A stretch of DNA of 64,000 nt from Serratia sp. M24T3 (GCF_000257645.1 NZ_AJHJ01000024.1:1-64000); one strand, 5' to 3'; positions 8,637-19,294 are shown, numbered from the stretch's first letter. The notes: generated by a model from the letters alone, not told the origin. Numbers and translations are program-made.

Positions 8637-8687
8637 AATATTTTCGTCTGCGAAAGCGATTGGTTGATCAATGATTGATTAACAGGG

Positions 8688-9554
8688 CTACTCGATTTCG
8701 AAAGTGATCGATAAACGCGCCGGAGCAGATTCAGTGCTGATCTGTGAATGTGAAACCGCGGCTGTTTCAACGCAAACCATGGTTTTGTAACCATCGTCTG
8801 CCATGTCTTTCATTGCCGCCGAGTTTTTAGCGCCTGGATTCCAGCTCACTACGTCGCTATTACCATGATGTTTAACGCGAAGCTTGCGTTTGAAAACCGG
8901 ATCAAAGATCAGGCTTTCGGCTTCAGGCTCGACAAAGATGCGATCGGTTTCGCCATCGAAAGTCAACGCGCCAGTCAGCACCGCTTTTTCCCCGCCCAAC
9001 ACTTTATCAATGTAAGGTTTACCCAGACCTTCAACAGACACATGGCTAATATCGCCGATTTCAAAATAGGCGTGCAGCGCGCTGGTGGTCTCAAAATCAC
9101 CGTGCGACTCAAGCTCGATGTGGCATTGATCACCCAGAGTGAAGTGCGCGTGCAGAGTAAAGGCGTGTGGCCAGTGCTTGCGCGTTTCTTCGCTGTCTTT
9201 CAAAGTCAGAGTGAGTTTGACCGACTCGTCAGTTTCGCTTTGTGCGGTGAGCTGCCAAGGCAGATTGCGCGCAAAACCGTGCGATGGTTTACCCGCCGGA
9301 CCAAACCACGGCCAACAGACCGGCACTCCGCCGCGAATCGCAGTTCCTGGTTCGAAAGCAGTTTCACTGCTCAGCCAGATGACCGGTTTTTGCCCCGTAG
9401 GTTGCCATGCCAGCAAATGCGCGCCCTGTAAAGCGATAGCGGCCCGTCCTTTCGGATGCGTGATAACCAGCACTGGCAGCTCTGCCATTTGACATTGGCT
9501 CACCGCAGGAGACAGTTGTTTTAGTACCGGTAGGGAGAAGAGATGTTCAGTCAT
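8688..9554 (-). CDS. yeaD: glucose-6-phosphate 1-epimerase-like protein YeaD
   Basis: The 288 residues form an aldose-1-epimerase-type beta-sandwich of the YeaD family. Conserved blocks include IRGGVPVCWPWFGP near residues 73-86, SHGFARN with the presumed catalytic His, a central SALHAYFEIGDIS, and VSWNPG near the C terminus. The family equilibrates alpha- and beta-glucose 6-phosphate in the cytoplasm. It lies 157 bp after gapA on the same strand, as in E. coli. The gapA hairpin at 9624-9645 stands between them, so yeaD may be read by read-through or its own promoter. Confidence 0.93.
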   Translation of the reverse strand: MTEHLFSLPVLKQLSPAVSQCQMAELPVLVITHPKGRAAIALQGAHLLAWQPTGQKPVIWLSSETAFEPGTAIRGGVPVCWPWFGPAGKPSHGFARNLPWQLTAQSETDESVKLTLTLKDSEETRKHWPHAFTLHAHFTLGDQCHIELESHGDFETTSALHAYFEIGDISHVSVEGLGKPYIDKVLGGEKAVLTGALTFDGETDRIFVEPEAESLIFDPVFKRKLRVKHHGNSDVVSWNPGAKNSAAMKDMADDGYKTMVCVETAAVSHSQISTESAPARLSITFEIE

Positions 9555-9623
9555 TATAAAGTCCTATGCAAAGTATATGAACTCAGACAGGGAGGAACTG
9601 ACCGGATTTTTATCCAAAAAGAA

Positions 9624-9645
9624 AAGGGCGACACAATGTCGCCCT
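9624..9645 (-). terminator. terminator of gapA
   Basis: AGGGCGACA pairs with TGTCGCCCT. Read on the minus strand, the hairpin is followed by CTTTTCTTTTT. It lies about 67 bp after the gapA stop codon. Confidence 0.8.
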
Positions 9646-9711
9646 CTGTCAGTTCGCCATAGCGCTTGCCGTTAACTTCCAGGTTGCCCATGAAAGCGTA
9701 GTGGCAAAAAC

Positions 9712-11057
<1,346 letters not shown>

Positions 11058-11471
11058 ATGGCCAATGAATTCAAAGATACACCCGAAAATCCACAACTTA
11101 CTGATATTCAAAAGTATGTGACGCAAGAACGCGGCACCGAACGTCCTTACACCGGCAAATTGCTGCACAACAAGCGCGATGGGATTTACCACTGCCTGGT
11201 TTGCAACACGCCACTGTTTTTCTCGGACACCAAATACGATTCCGGCTGCGGCTGGCCGAGCTTCTACCAGCCGGTGACGCACGATGCTATCAATTATCTC
11301 ACTGATAATACGCACGGCATGGAGCGCGTTGAAATCCGCTGTGCCAACTGTGACGCGCATCTTGGCCACGTTTTCCCTGACGGCCCAGAGCCTACCGGTG
11401 ACCGTTACTGTGTAAATTCGGCATCAATGAGTTTTATCGATGGCGAAAACGGCGATAAAATCGCAGGCTGA
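11058..11471 (+). CDS. msrB: peptide-methionine (R)-S-oxide reductase MsrB
   Basis: The 137-residue product matches E. coli MsrB in length and motifs. Zinc ligands are the pairs CLVC (residues 46 and 49) and CANC (95 and 98). The catalytic Cys is near residue 118 in [11 protein letters not shown], and the substrate-binding block [10 protein letters not shown] is present. It reduces the R form of oxidised methionine in proteins. The start at [12 protein letters not shown] was chosen because it matches the family and follows GAGAACGG; an ATG further upstream only adds unconserved residues. It is followed by yeaC as in E. coli. Confidence 0.96.
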   Translation: MANEFKDTPENPQLTDIQKYVTQERGTERPYTGKLLHNKRDGIYHCLVCNTPLFFSDTKYDSGCGWPSFYQPVTHDAINYLTDNTHGMERVEIRCANCDAHLGHVFPDGPEPTGDRYCVNSASMSFIDGENGDKIAG

Positions 11472-11620
11472 TTAGTCTAAAAGATCACTTTTCGGATAAA
11501 TAATCGGTGAGTTATTCGAAAGCTATTTTTTTAAATAAATTTTAACAAAATCGATTCAGCTCATTATTCATTCATCTTGAATAATTTGATTAAATTTTCT
11601 GTTAGGCAGGAGAGTTTGCA

Positions 11621-11890
11621 ATGGAAATCCGTGAACTGGTTGACGTCATGACGCCGGAAATTTATCAGCGTTTGGCATTGGCGGTTGAGCTGGGTAAATG
11701 GCCTGACGGTGTTCGTCTCACCGAACAACAGAAAGAGCACAGCCTGCAAGTGGTGATGCTTTATCAGGCGCGTCACAATGTCGATGCCCAGCACATGACG
11801 GTAGGCACCGACGGGCAAATCGTGACCAAGAGCAAGCAAGAGCTTAAGCAGCAGTTTAAAGATGATCTGATCCGCATCAAGCCAGAGTAA
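11621..11890 (+). CDS. yeaC: YeaC family protein (DUF1315)
   Basis: This is a small 89-residue cytosolic protein of the YeaC family, recognised by MTPEIYQRLALAVELGKWPDG and its place directly after msrB. No function is established. It contains no membrane segment or enzyme motif, and the C-terminal half is strongly charged. GGCAGGAGAG precedes the ATG. Confidence 0.88.
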   Translation: MEIRELVDVMTPEIYQRLALAVELGKWPDGVRLTEQQKEHSLQVVMLYQARHNVDAQHMTVGTDGQIVTKSKQELKQQFKDDLIRIKPE

Positions 11891-11900
11891 AAGTATTATC

Positions 11901-11926
11901 AACGACCTGATGAATCTCAGGTCGTT
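11901..11926. terminator. hairpin between yeaC and the GMC dehydrogenase gene
   Basis: AACGACCTGA and TCAGGTCGTT form a perfect 10-bp stem with a six-base loop. The T tract is weak on both sides. It lies between convergent genes and probably serves both. Confidence 0.6.
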
Positions 11927-11999
11927 GGATTATCGAGGTTTTATCTTCAGATGAGCAGGGCTAAAGTTTCTGACTCCTCAATCTATAATCCTTTTATTG

Positions 12000-13640
12000 T
12001 TAAACCTTCATCACCTTCAACATATGGTCTGCCAACCGCAAACTCAGCGCAGCGCCGGTTAACGTCGGGTTCATACAAGAGGTTGACGGCATGACTGAGG
12101 TCCCGGCAATAAACAGATTGGGATGATCGTGGGTCTGGCAATCACTGTTCACGACGGAGTTTGTCGCATCATCGCCCATAATGGTGGTGCCCATAATGTG
12201 CTGCCTGTCCTGATAACTGGTATCAATTTTAAGGACCTCGGCGTTCAGCAAGCTGGCAATTTTGTCGAAATCCTTGAGTGCCGCTTCTTTACCCGCCTGC
12301 CAATAATCCGTGACGCTGTAATAGATTTCAGGCACTGGCAATCCAATGCCGTCAGTTTTGGTCTTGCTCGGCACAATACGATTTTCTGGCAAGGGCAGCG
12401 TTTCTAAATCAACGGCAAAGTTGAGCGAACGAGCCGACTGGCGACGCAGTTCTTCATCCAGTTTCGATCCCAAAATTCCCTTGGCGATCAGCGCCGAAGC
12501 AAAATCCGAGGTGGGTACGGTATTTCGCACCTTGGTTTTATAACTCGGAAAGTCTTTGCGAAACTCACCGTCGCGATTGTTTAGATACACCAGCAGCTCG
12601 GTCGGCCCCTGACCCGGCCAGACATCCTCCTTCATCATGACGTTCATGCTAATCCCGGTATGCCCCATCAGATTGCGCCCCACTTGATCGGAACTGTTGG
12701 CGATGCCGTTGGGATATTTTTCCGAAGTCGACATCAGAAGCAGTTTTGGTGATTCAATACCGTAAGCCGCGAGCACGAAGTAGCGGGCGGTTAAATGATG
12801 CTCGGAGCCATCCGGTTTTTTGTACCAGACACCGCTGATTTCACCCGCTTCGTTGGCTTCGATTTTATATACCACTGAATTATCAAGTAATTTCACCCCC
12901 AGACGCTCTGCCTGGTCGATATGCACCGTGCCATCATATTTCGCACCAATCGGGCATACAGGATTGCAGTTGTTGTTTCCGGCACAAACCGGACGATCGC
13001 CATAAGGCCGCGTCGCACGCCCATTGGGCTCATACACTGGATGAAAATCGCCTTTTTGTAGCAACTCGGCCAGGCGAGTAAACAGATAGCTGGGAGTCAG
13101 GCCTTTCATCGGGAATGGCGTGGATCGCGGTGGCCACGGGCGTTTGCCCTGACCGCTCTCGTCCTGACCGTCAACGCCAGAAACGCCCAGTTCATGTTCG
13201 GCTCGCCCGTACCACGGTTCAAGTTCTTCATAACCAAACGGCCAGTCGCGCCCACGGCCATACAGGCTTTGCAGTTTGAAATCATTGGGGATCATGCGCC
13301 ACAGCGCCGACCCAAAGTGCCAAGTCGTTCCCCCGACCACGCGCAAGTATTTGGTAGGGTATTTAACCGGTCCGGTTTGCTGAAGATAGCTGCCATAGGT
13401 TGAAGGTACGTGTGGCAAATCCGGATAAGGGGAGCCCGCGCCCTGCAGTTTCATATTGGTCAGCGAGACTTTTACCGGCGAATTTCGAAAACGCTCGACG
13501 ATCTCTGCGCGCTTAACCCGCGGACCGGCCTCGAGAATAATCACCGACTTGCCAGCCTTCGCCAGCTGAGTCGCAATCAGGCCACCCATTACGCCGGAAC
13601 CAATAATGATGACATCGGCATCAACGGTTTTATCAGTCAT
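12000..13640 (-). CDS. GMC-family FAD-dependent sugar/polyol dehydrogenase, large subunit
   Basis: The 546-residue flavoprotein has an N-terminal FAD-binding loop (VIIIGSGVMGGLIATQLA, residues 10-27) and the C-terminal GMC_oxred_C features HIMGTTIMGDD and NPTLTGAALSLRLADHML. Cysteines near residues 219, 225 and 229 (CAGNNNC, then NPVCPIGA) resemble the iron-sulfur cluster binding cysteines of FAD-dependent glucose, fructose and sorbitol dehydrogenases. It has no signal peptide, and in this family it is carried out with the Tat-exported small subunit. It overlaps the small subunit gene by 4 bp and is the last gene of the run. The substrate (aldose, ketose, polyol or gluconate) cannot be told from sequence alone. 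Confidence 0.88.
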   Translation of the reverse strand: MTDKTVDADVIIIGSGVMGGLIATQLAKAGKSVIILEAGPRVKRAEIVERFRNSPVKVSLTNMKLQGAGSPYPDLPHVPSTYGSYLQQTGPVKYPTKYLRVVGGTTWHFGSALWRMIPNDFKLQSLYGRGRDWPFGYEELEPWYGRAEHELGVSGVDGQDESGQGKRPWPPRSTPFPMKGLTPSYLFTRLAELLQKGDFHPVYEPNGRATRPYGDRPVCAGNNNCNPVCPIGAKYDGTVHIDQAERLGVKLLDNSVVYKIEANEAGEISGVWYKKPDGSEHHLTARYFVLAAYGIESPKLLLMSTSEKYPNGIANSSDQVGRNLMGHTGISMNVMMKEDVWPGQGPTELLVYLNNRDGEFRKDFPSYKTKVRNTVPTSDFASALIAKGILGSKLDEELRRQSARSLNFAVDLETLPLPENRIVPSKTKTDGIGLPVPEIYYSVTDYWQAGKEAALKDFDKIASLLNAEVLKIDTSYQDRQHIMGTTIMGDDATNSVVNSDCQTHDHPNLFIAGTSVMPSTSCMNPTLTGAALSLRLADHMLKVMKV

Positions 13641-14170
13641 ACATTTGCTCCTTCAGCGGCGGGTGGATCGACAGGTTTTGGTCCCCAGCTGTCCGGGCCC
13701 CCGCCATAAGTCGGGATCACCAGAATGCCGCGAATTGGCAGATACATCATCGCGTCGGCATAGGCGACAAGCTCAATATTTTTGTCCTCGCCCACGATGC
13801 CGGTGTACCAGGCTGAAACGATAAGCCTGGCCGTTGTATAGCGTGGATCGGCGTGATCGATGGCGGCAATAAAGTCGTCCATGTGTGCAAAGTGCTGGCC
13901 GTCGAGATAAGTTTTTAACGCACTGAGGCGGGTTGGAAAATCTGGGTAGTTTTTGATTAATGCATTGTAATAACGCTGGCTCAGCAGTGGGTTGGCAGGG
14001 CGGCTAACCAGAAAAGAGCTAATAGGAGCAAAACCGCTGCTGTTCATTTCCTGCGCCTGCACTTTAAGTGCCGGGAACAGCGAAGCCGTCAGGGCGCTCA
14101 AAGACAAGACGCCGATCCCCTGTAACAATCGGCGACGGGTGACTGATTCGGGATGATTATTTTCCGACAT
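13637..14170 (-). CDS. small subunit of membrane-bound sugar dehydrogenase, Tat-exported
   Basis: This 177-residue protein starts with a twin-arginine signal (TRRRLLQGIGVLSLSALTASLF, residues 11-32). The mature part resembles the small subunits of sorbitol, fructose and gluconate dehydrogenases, including IVSAWYTGIVG and the C-terminal block YADAMMYLPIRGILVIPTYGGGPDSWGP. The Tat signal would carry the folded flavin subunit to the periplasm. It overlaps the cytochrome gene by 14 bp and the large-subunit gene by 4 bp, so all three are co-translated. Confidence 0.87.
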   Translation of the reverse strand: MSENNHPESVTRRRLLQGIGVLSLSALTASLFPALKVQAQEMNSSGFAPISSFLVSRPANPLLSQRYYNALIKNYPDFPTRLSALKTYLDGQHFAHMDDFIAAIDHADPRYTTARLIVSAWYTGIVGEDKNIELVAYADAMMYLPIRGILVIPTYGGGPDSWGPKPVDPPAAEGANV

Positions 14171-15560
14171 GCTGCCTCCTTCTTTTTTTCACCAAAAACG
14201 CCAACAGAATGATTATCAGGATCAACACGACGCCGCCGGTTAACATCACCGCTGGCGAGGTCAATCTGGCCAGCAGTGGTTTTTTGCCGCCGTTGCGGAT
14301 TTCTTTAACCTGATCTGCGGTGACGCTGACTTGAGGGTTACCGAAGTTTTTCAACACATAATTGCTGACGTCGGCAATTTGCCGATCGCTCAGTTGCACA
14401 CTGTAATTGCCATCTGGGCCAAAAGCGGGCATTGCCACCTGTTGGCCGTTGATATCGCGATGCACGCCGTAAAGGATAGCGGCGACCAGATTGGCAGGAT
14501 TATCCGCTCCGGTAGCAGAGTTATGGAACAGCGAAGGGTAGTAAGCGGTGCCTTGCCCCTGTGCCTGATGACAGTTCGCACAGCTGCCGCTGTAGATTTG
14601 CCAACCGGAGTCGACAGCCGAGCTGTTGCCACGCAGCGCAAGCTCAGTGTTGGCGGGCTGCCCATAGCTATCGCGGGATTTTTCTGCGCCGGTATCTATC
14701 GCCGGAATTTGCTGCAGATACCCGACCATCGCCTGAATATCGCTATCGTCAAGATGTTGGGTGCTGTGTTCGACGGCTTCAGCCATTGGGCCCGCTGCCT
14801 GAGCTTTACCGGCGAGATGGCCCGTTTTCAGATACTGCGCCAATTCGGCGGCAGACCAGTTACCAATACCCGAGTGTTTATCGGGCGTAATATTGGGGGC
14901 GTACCAGCTTCCCAGTTCGCCGCCGGAGAGCGCCTTGCCGTCATCCTGTCCCATCAACGCGTTACGTGGGGTATGGCAGGTATCGCAGTGTTCAAGTGCA
15001 TTGACCAGATAATTACCGCGATTAACCTCGGCAGAGACATCCTCAGCCGGAGCAAACGGTTTATTACGGGAAAACAGGGTATTCCACAGCGCCATAGAAC
15101 TGCGAATGTTGAACGGGAAAGCAAGCCGAGTCGGCGTTGAAGGTTTATCCACCGGGGCTACGCCGTGCATGAAATAGGCGTAAAGCGCATGAATGTCCTG
15201 GTCGGTAATCCGCGAATACGAGATGTAGGGCATGGCGGGGTAAAGGTATTGCCCCTGCTTGTTAATGCCTTCTCGAACAGCGCGGGCAAAGTCCTGCTCG
15301 CTATAATTGCCGATCCCCGCCACTTTCGATGGCGTAATGTTGCTGGCATAAATGGTGCCCAGCGGTGATTGAATCGCATACCCGCCTGACATCGCTGCGC
15401 CGTCATTTGGTGGTGTATGACAAGCGCCGCAGTCTGCGGCAATAGCGAGATACTTTCCCTGCGCAATAAGTTTCTGCGGACTCGGGCTGTCCGCCGCCTG
15501 GGCATTAAAACCGCTGGCGAAAAGAATACCTATCGCGAGAGACAAACAGTGTCTTCTCAC
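14157..15560 (-). CDS. tri-heme cytochrome c subunit of sugar dehydrogenase
   Basis: The 467-residue protein has a signal peptide and three c-type heme motifs: CGACH (residues 44-48), CDTCH (192-196) and CANCH (327-331). A C-terminal membrane helix (about 437-459) is followed by KKRRR. This is the layout of the electron-accepting subunit of gluconate, sorbitol and fructose dehydrogenases, which pass electrons to ubiquinone. It precedes the small and large subunit genes on the same strand. Gene order here is cytochrome, small, large, which differs from the small-large-cytochrome order I recall for many relatives. Confidence 0.92.
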   Translation of the reverse strand: MRRHCLSLAIGILFASGFNAQAADSPSPQKLIAQGKYLAIAADCGACHTPPNDGAAMSGGYAIQSPLGTIYASNITPSKVAGIGNYSEQDFARAVREGINKQGQYLYPAMPYISYSRITDQDIHALYAYFMHGVAPVDKPSTPTRLAFPFNIRSSMALWNTLFSRNKPFAPAEDVSAEVNRGNYLVNALEHCDTCHTPRNALMGQDDGKALSGGELGSWYAPNITPDKHSGIGNWSAAELAQYLKTGHLAGKAQAAGPMAEAVEHSTQHLDDSDIQAMVGYLQQIPAIDTGAEKSRDSYGQPANTELALRGNSSAVDSGWQIYSGSCANCHQAQGQGTAYYPSLFHNSATGADNPANLVAAILYGVHRDINGQQVAMPAFGPDGNYSVQLSDRQIADVSNYVLKNFGNPQVSVTADQVKEIRNGGKKPLLARLTSPAVMLTGGVVLILIIILLAFLVKKRRRQHVGK

Positions 15561-15663
15561 GGCATTGCTCCTGTATAAAAAATCAAAAAATTATATTTTT
15601 ATTATGTGTGGTCGTTATGTATTGAAAATCGAGCCTTCCTGCTGATGATTAACGAGAAATAGC

Positions 15664-15688
15664 CCGCAGAAGCTCAGAGCCACTGCGG
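15664..15688 (-). terminator. weak hairpin after the cupin-like gene
   Basis: CCGCAG and CTGCGG can pair around a 13-base loop in the 168-bp gap between the cupin-like gene and the cytochrome gene. There is no clear T run, so it may attenuate rather than end transcription. Confidence 0.3.
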
Positions 15689-15728
15689 TATGATTATCTT
15701 ATGAAAATGCTGATTATGAATTCAGTAC

Positions 15729-16427
15729 TCACTTCAGTTCATAGTCATTGAAAACCAACGGCGTATCACCACCGTTGATAATTTCAACCGGTCCGGCGGT
15801 GGTCAGCGCGGCGTCACCTTTATGTACCCAAATTTCTTTGTTGCGATTAGGGCGACCGGGAATGGCCTCCAACACGCGCCCCTCGGTAAAGAACACCCTG
15901 ACACCCGGCCCTTTCTGCTGATAAACGCCGCTGCTTTCACCGGGTTGCAGTGTCACTTTCCAGCCGTTAACCGATTTCTTGTCCAACACCTGCTGAAAGG
16001 CGGGAGTCGACGGGCGAGAGGCGGTGCCAAAACCTAGCGGGCCGGCCTGTTTGATCTCAAAGGCAATCTGCATATTGAGGCTGGAACCGGTGTTAGTTAT
16101 CTTGTCGACCTCGGAATGCCCCTGGTGCGCGCCAAATTTTACGTTGCCGCTTTTCATTGCAAAGTCTTTGGCAGGTTTGTTCGGGTATGACGCCTGCACC
16201 GGGCTGCCATCAACGTGAGTATTAACGTAATCCAGATGCTGCTCGTGAAACAGGGTCGACTCCCCGGGGCGAATCATCACCCGCATCACCGTGACATACT
16301 GGTTTTCGAGTATGACGTGGTGATGAGGTTCAAGATTGGTCGGCACGATAGGCTCGGCGGCAAAGGCTGCGGGTAGGGCGTTTGACGCGAGCAAAATCGC
16401 CGACAGGGTAATATTGGCAAATTTCAT
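15729..16427 (-). CDS. exported cupin-like protein of unknown function
   Basis: The 232-residue precursor has a signal peptide (MKFANITLSAILLASNALPAAFA) and then a cupin-like barrel pattern. VMIRPGESTLFHEQHLDYVN carries two His in the first cupin motif, and a second repeat contains WKVTLQPGESSGVYQQKGPGV. The start at 16427 was preferred because AAGGAG lies nine bases before it; the longer frame adds 13 residues without family support. It lies within the sugar dehydrogenase run, 38 bp after the lactonase gene. A periplasmic isomerase or sugar-binding role is possible, but I do not recognise a characterised relative. Confidence 0.6.
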   Translation of the reverse strand: MKFANITLSAILLASNALPAAFAAEPIVPTNLEPHHHVILENQYVTVMRVMIRPGESTLFHEQHLDYVNTHVDGSPVQASYPNKPAKDFAMKSGNVKFGAHQGHSEVDKITNTGSSLNMQIAFEIKQAGPLGFGTASRPSTPAFQQVLDKKSVNGWKVTLQPGESSGVYQQKGPGVRVFFTEGRVLEAIPGRPNRNKEIWVHKGDAALTTAGPVEIINGGDTPLVFNDYELK

Positions 16428-16465
16428 GATGTTTCTCCTTGGGTTAGTCCAGCTTTCCGTAAACA

Positions 16466-17614
16466 CTACTGTTCAACTATTGATACCCAGTTGCCGCCTT
16501 TGCCGGTCGGATAACGGCCAAGCAGGGATAATTTACCGCTGGTTTGATCCATGCTGTAGAGCGAAAGCTGGTTCGACTTTTGGCCGGATTCAATCAGGAA
16601 ACGGCCACTGTTATCGATAGCGAAACCGCGTGGCTGAGCCTCGGTTTTAATGCTGTTTAAATAAGTCAGATGCCCGTTGTCTGGATTAACGGAAAAAGAA
16701 GACAGGGTGCTGCTGGTTCTTTCCGTGGAATAAAGGAAACGTCCATCAGGAGTTAAATGGATATCTGCCTGCCAGATTCGCGGCTTGTGCGAAGGCGGCA
16801 AATCATCGTCTCCGGTTAGCGGACGAGCCTCTCCGCGCTGCATATCTTCCTGCGGCGAAACTGAGCTTACCGATTCCTGCTCGTGAGCCTTGCCTTCAGC
16901 ATCCAGCGTCACCCGTGTGATATTGCCCGCCATCTCAGTCAGGATGTACATGTTTTGGTCGCCCTGCCTGTCGCGTTGCGGGGCAATAACAAAGTGACGC
17001 GGACCGGTTGCGGCCTCTTTCTGAATATTGATCGACGGCGGACTGTTGGGTGTCACCTTGCCTGTAGCAGGGTCAAAGTGGAATTGCAGCAATTGGTCCG
17101 CGCCTAACAAGGTGACATACAGGAAACGGTTGGTCGGGTCGGTTTGTATCGCGTGCGCGCGCTTACCGGTGTGGACGACTTGCACTGGCGGCGTCTCGAC
17201 CTGGCCCTGAGCATTAATGCGGTTGATGGTAAATAAATCGCCGCCGTAAGAGGCACTCAGCAGAAAATGCCCGCTCTTATCGGTGGAAAGATAGGCCATG
17301 CTCTCTTCCAGCGGCGACTGGCCGACCTTTTGCAGCTTGCCGTCGGGCTGGATTTTATACACCACCACGTGATACGGCTTGCTGCGAACTGACACATAAA
17401 GCAGTTGCCTGTCTTTCGCAACGGTAGATGACATCACCTTGTCACCCGCCGGAAAATCTCCCAGCGGCTCGAGTTTTTTGGCGTCTTTATTCAGCAAATA
17501 ACCTGAAACTGTACCGCTGTCCGCGTTGGAGACGTAGACAAAGCTGCTGGCCCTGGCGGCCCCGGTGACAGCCATCAGTGATATTAGCGCGAGGGCGCAG
17601 GCACTTTTCTTCAT
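16466..17614 (-). CDS. periplasmic lactonase-like seven-bladed propeller protein
   Basis: This 382-residue protein belongs to the Pgl/YbhE-type beta-propeller lactonase family, with repeated blade motifs such as FVYVSNADSGTVSGYLL, RFLYVTLLGADQLLQFHFDPATG and DGRFLYSTERTSSTLSSFSV. It starts with a signal peptide (MKKSACALALISLMAVTGAARA), whereas the E. coli 6-phosphogluconolactonase of this family is cytosolic. An exported copy next to a periplasmic sugar dehydrogenase fits hydrolysis of the aldonolactone that such enzymes make. The ATG at 17614 follows AAAGGAT; seven extra upstream residues are not signal-like. The lactonase activity is inferred. Confidence 0.75.
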   Translation of the reverse strand: MKKSACALALISLMAVTGAARASSFVYVSNADSGTVSGYLLNKDAKKLEPLGDFPAGDKVMSSTVAKDRQLLYVSVRSKPYHVVVYKIQPDGKLQKVGQSPLEESMAYLSTDKSGHFLLSASYGGDLFTINRINAQGQVETPPVQVVHTGKRAHAIQTDPTNRFLYVTLLGADQLLQFHFDPATGKVTPNSPPSINIQKEAATGPRHFVIAPQRDRQGDQNMYILTEMAGNITRVTLDAEGKAHEQESVSSVSPQEDMQRGEARPLTGDDDLPPSHKPRIWQADIHLTPDGRFLYSTERTSSTLSSFSVNPDNGHLTYLNSIKTEAQPRGFAIDNSGRFLIESGQKSNQLSLYSMDQTSGKLSLLGRYPTGKGGNWVSIVEQ

Positions 17615-17690
17615 GACGATGATCCTTTTATTCAATGTAGGGTACTGCGGTCTTGTCGCGCAGCTTTAGTCTTACTAATGTTTTGGTCAA

Positions 17691-19016
17691 TCATTGGCTA
17701 GAAATTGATGCTTGTGGCTGATGTTTGATTCTGGCATTCGGTTTGCTTTTTGGCGTATCCAGCGGCTCGATTTTGCCGATCACAAACAGGAAGTTAAGTG
17801 CTCCCAGCAGGCAGATGCCGCCCGCGACGCACAGTGGTATCACAAACGAGCCGTGGCTCAGTCCCAACATTAAACCGGTGAACGACGCGGTAACAATACC
17901 GGCCAGATTACCGGCAAAGTTCTGGATGCCGCCCAGCGTGGCGACATAGCCAGAATTTGGCGCAACGTCAGCGGGCAGAGTCCAGATATTGGCAGCGGTG
18001 AACGCCAATCCGGCATAGGTCAGAGAGAAAAGGGTGAGGATCACCGTGATATTGCTGGTGAAGGCCGCAAAGGCAATCACTGACGACAGCACCATACCGC
18101 CGACCAAACAGGTTTTACGCGCGGCGGTCAGGCTGAAACCTTTGTTGAACAGCCAGTCAGAGGTCAGCCCACCGAGCAGGCTTCCGGGAATACCCATCAG
18201 CGCGGGAATTGCGCCCAGCGTGCCCAACTCCTTCAGCGAAAAGCCCTGTGACATAGTGAGGTAGGTCGGGAACCAGGTCACAAAAAAGTAGGTCGCAAAA
18301 TTCATGCAGAAGAAGCCAATCATCATGCCCCAAACATTGCGATAACCGAACAGCGTGCGCAGTTTGATTTTCTCGGTGCCTGCAATGTGGCGCTCGCCGC
18401 GATCGGCGATCAGGTTGTTTTTTTGCTCCTCGTCGAGACCTTTCATCTGCTCGGGTTCGCGGTAGAACACCAGCCACAGAGCCACCCACACCAGTCCGAT
18501 GCCACCGGTGACCACGAATGAGGTTTCCCAGTCCCAGGTGCTGATAATCCAGGCGACCAACGGCAGAGCCAGCGCGGTGCCGGCTCGTGGACCCGCGTCA
18601 AAAATACCTGATGCGGTGCCGCGCTGCTTTTTGGCAAACCATTTGTAAACCACTTTGGCGCAGCCTGGATTGCCGCCAGCTTCGCCGACGCCCAGCAGCA
18701 GGCGCGAGATAAAGATCGAGCTAAAACCTTTACCAAAGGCGGTCAGGACGGTAAACAGTGACCACCAGCCCACGGCGATGGCCAAACCGGCGCGCGCGCC
18801 TAGTTTGTCGATCATACGCCCGGCCGGGATTTGCATCAGCGCGTAGGTCCAGAAAAAAGCGCCGAGGATCAAGCCCATGCTGGCATCGTCCAGCCCGAGA
18901 TCTTTTTTAATGTGCGGAGCAGCAATGGCCAGATTAACGCGATCGATATAATTTATAGCGATCGCGAGGAAGCAAAATACAATCATCATCCAGCGGATTC
19001 GAGGGTATCTACGCAT
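17691..19016 (-). CDS. MFS transporter of the sugar-acid (anion:cation symporter) type
   Basis: The 441-residue membrane protein has about twelve hydrophobic segments and typical family features. NYIDRVNLAIAAPHIKKDLG lies near the first helix, GRMIDKLGARAGLAIAVG is the loop 2-3 motif, and RLLLGVGEAGGNPGCAKVVYKWF follows. The best relatives I recall are transporters of hexuronates, galactonate and glucarate. It is the first gene of the minus-strand run and lies just downstream of two LacI-type operators (19186-19197, 19218-19229), which places it under the adjacent regulator. The substrate is probably an aldonate, and a four-carbon acid is suggested by the neighbouring otnK and otnI. Confidence 0.85.
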   Translation of the reverse strand: MRRYPRIRWMMIVFCFLAIAINYIDRVNLAIAAPHIKKDLGLDDASMGLILGAFFWTYALMQIPAGRMIDKLGARAGLAIAVGWWSLFTVLTAFGKGFSSIFISRLLLGVGEAGGNPGCAKVVYKWFAKKQRGTASGIFDAGPRAGTALALPLVAWIISTWDWETSFVVTGGIGLVWVALWLVFYREPEQMKGLDEEQKNNLIADRGERHIAGTEKIKLRTLFGYRNVWGMMIGFFCMNFATYFFVTWFPTYLTMSQGFSLKELGTLGAIPALMGIPGSLLGGLTSDWLFNKGFSLTAARKTCLVGGMVLSSVIAFAAFTSNITVILTLFSLTYAGLAFTAANIWTLPADVAPNSGYVATLGGIQNFAGNLAGIVTASFTGLMLGLSHGSFVIPLCVAGGICLLGALNFLFVIGKIEPLDTPKSKPNARIKHQPQASISSQ

Positions 19017-19056
19017 GGTGAAATCCTTTATTATCGTTTGTCTATTAGTAGGTTAT

Positions 19057-19077
19057 GAGTTTCTCAAGCAGAAACTC
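19057..19077 (-). promoter_or_regulatory. 8-5-8 inverted repeat in the transporter leader
   Basis: GAGTTTCT and AGAAACTC are perfect inverted repeats around five bases, 41-61 bp before the transporter start codon. It may be a protein site or an mRNA hairpin. Its sequence differs from the GTAAGC operators. Confidence 0.4.
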
Positions 19078-19185
19078 CGTTATGAGGACATTCAGCCAAA
19101 CAGACCGCAGAGTGGCCTTCTCCGATTCGGTTCTGTTATTATTTGGTGAACTTAGAGCCTCAAATTTGATAATGTGATGTTAAAA

Positions 19186-19197
19186 GTAAGCGATTAC
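19186..19197. promoter_or_regulatory. LacI-family operator 1 (transporter/regulator)
   Basis: GTAAGC-GATTAC is a near palindrome matching the four-site consensus GTAAGCGCTTAC. It lies between the divergent transporter and regulator genes. Its centre is 32 bp, about three helical turns, from operator 2. Confidence 0.65.
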
Positions 19198-19217
19198 AAA
19201 ATTCAGTCAAGCCAAAA

Positions 19218-19229
19218 GTAAGCGCTTTC
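19218..19229. promoter_or_regulatory. LacI-family operator 2 (transporter/regulator)
   Basis: GTAAGC-GCTTTC matches the consensus at 11 of 12 positions. It lies closer to the regulator gene and is in phase with operator 1, which would let a regulator tetramer or two dimers bind on one face of the DNA. Confidence 0.65.
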
Positions 19230-19294
19230 AAAGCAAGGCGGGAAGTGTCTGCAATTTTTGTGGGCGACATCACTAATTTATAGGGATCACGGCA

